DNA from: Candidatus Competibacter phosphatis
Lineage (GTDB): Bacteria; Pseudomonadota; Gammaproteobacteria; Competibacterales; Competibacteraceae
Length of the DNA stretch: 38,497 nucleotides
Assembly (NCBI RefSeq): GCF_012939995.1
Contig: NZ_SPMZ01000048.1
Location: 1-38,497 of the forward strand
Direction: 5' to 3'
Positions 38,113-38,497 of this stretch are shown here, one piece after another. Both the position numbers and the translations under genes were made by a program. Under the pieces are notes generated by a model that was given only the letters and a program-made list of their open reading frames with translations, was not told the DNA's origin and ran no database searches. Every line of letters begins with the position of its first letter. Within the stretch, counting starts at the first letter, position 1.

Positions 38113-38497
38113 CGTCCATGTGGGGAGGTTAAGGTGATTTCCGAAGATTCTCATACCATGCAAGCGGGCCGAATCAGGATATCCCATTTGGGCAACTCGG
38201 GATGGCGTTCCAACCGAGCCTCTACCGCTTGCATGGCCTCTTTGGAAAGGGAGATACCTTTTTCATAGACCTTGCGAGTCAACTCCACAACCGGGTGAAC
38301 ACCCTTCCAAGTCATTGCTCTTTGCCCACGCCAGCATGGTCTGAGCGTCGGCCAGTTTTGTGCCGTTCCAGTGCTTTTTCCAAATTTCCCCAGCAACGCT
38401 CCACCTGGATTCGTATTTGCTGTGGTAGGGCGGTAGTACAGGAGCTGGATGGGTTTGCCGATGTGATCGGCGAAGTCCACCATTCGGTTGAGAAATT
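38113..38497 (-). mobile_element. ISAzo13-like element, 3' end of a frameshifted transposase
   Basis: The minus strand encodes RMVDFADHIGKPIQLLYY, then MTWKGVHPVVELTRKVYEKG and LSKEAMQAVEARLERHPELP, the C-terminal end of ISAzo13/Rhodopirellula-type DDE transposases. Between these, the expected PYHSKY, ERCWGNLEK and HWNGTKLADAQTMLAWAKS appear in three different frames. Indels near 38315, 38375-38379, 38404, 38412 and 38432 account for this, and their sum is three bases, so the frame recovers. The stop codon is at 38151. The outer IS boundary near 38113 is estimated from the loss of glycosyltransferase likeness. The 5' part lies outside the window. Confidence 0.8.

Noticed and set aside
38421..38436. 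Second ops-like sequence GGGCGGTAGTACAG
   Set aside because: It matches only the first half of ops, lies inside the transposase coding sequence and encodes its conserved tyrosines on the other strand.

Overview
This is a GC-rich proteobacterial chromosome segment, most likely gammaproteobacterial. The evidence is AcnB, a TamA/TamB pair, CysM, RlmD, a PilH-type regulator, a CysD/CysNC pair and an RfaH homologue facing a polysaccharide cluster with a perfect ops element. A Competibacter-like or other uncultured environmental gammaproteobacterium would fit, but I cannot fix the genus from sequence alone. Both window edges lie inside insertion sequences, as expected where an assembly broke at repeats.

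Layout. 1-1073: a cut IS982-family transposase, an N-terminally truncated IS5-family transposase, and the rho-independent terminator of acnB. 1107-14827: housekeeping genes acnB, a DegP/DegQ periplasmic protease, a thioredoxin-fold protein, the tamA-tamB translocation pair, cysM, rlmD and a DUF350 membrane protein. 14841-19852: a signalling block with a membrane-anchored Ser/Thr kinase, a VWA/DUF3520 lipoprotein, and a translationally coupled trio of ECF sigma factor, putative anti-sigma factor and J-domain protein. 19912-25637: a PilH-like receiver, then DUF2760, an Hsp70-like protein and a second Hsp70-like protein with a long C-terminal extension. I consider this the best candidate for a poorly described system. 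25683-31471: an NADP-dependent oxidoreductase, then a sulfate activation operon (cysD, cysNC, SLC13-type permease with RCK domains). 31500-38497: a divergent rfaH-like gene, an exact ops sequence, a gmd remnant, a Wzx-type flippase, two methyltransferases, a GT2 and a GT4 glycosyltransferase, and a second GT4 cut by an ISAzo13-like element.

Several genes are split by single-base indels, mostly in homopolymers: the kinase (15736-15741), Hsp70 no. 1 (22352-22358), the permease (30846-30853), the flippase (32851-32858), the methyltransferase/GT2 junction (35084-35090), the GT2 repeatedly, the GT4 twice, and the terminal transposase. In each case the other frame continues the same family immediately, so I annotate single genes and treat most breaks as probable sequence errors. 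The GT2 region (about 35280-36120) is also strikingly AT-rich and looks horizontally acquired.

Likely interplay: RfaH binding at ops would promote read-through of the polysaccharide operon. CysD/CysNC with the permease would take up sulfate and make PAPS, and CysM would feed reduced sulfur into cysteine. The J protein could serve the neighbouring Hsp70-like pair, although that link is inference.
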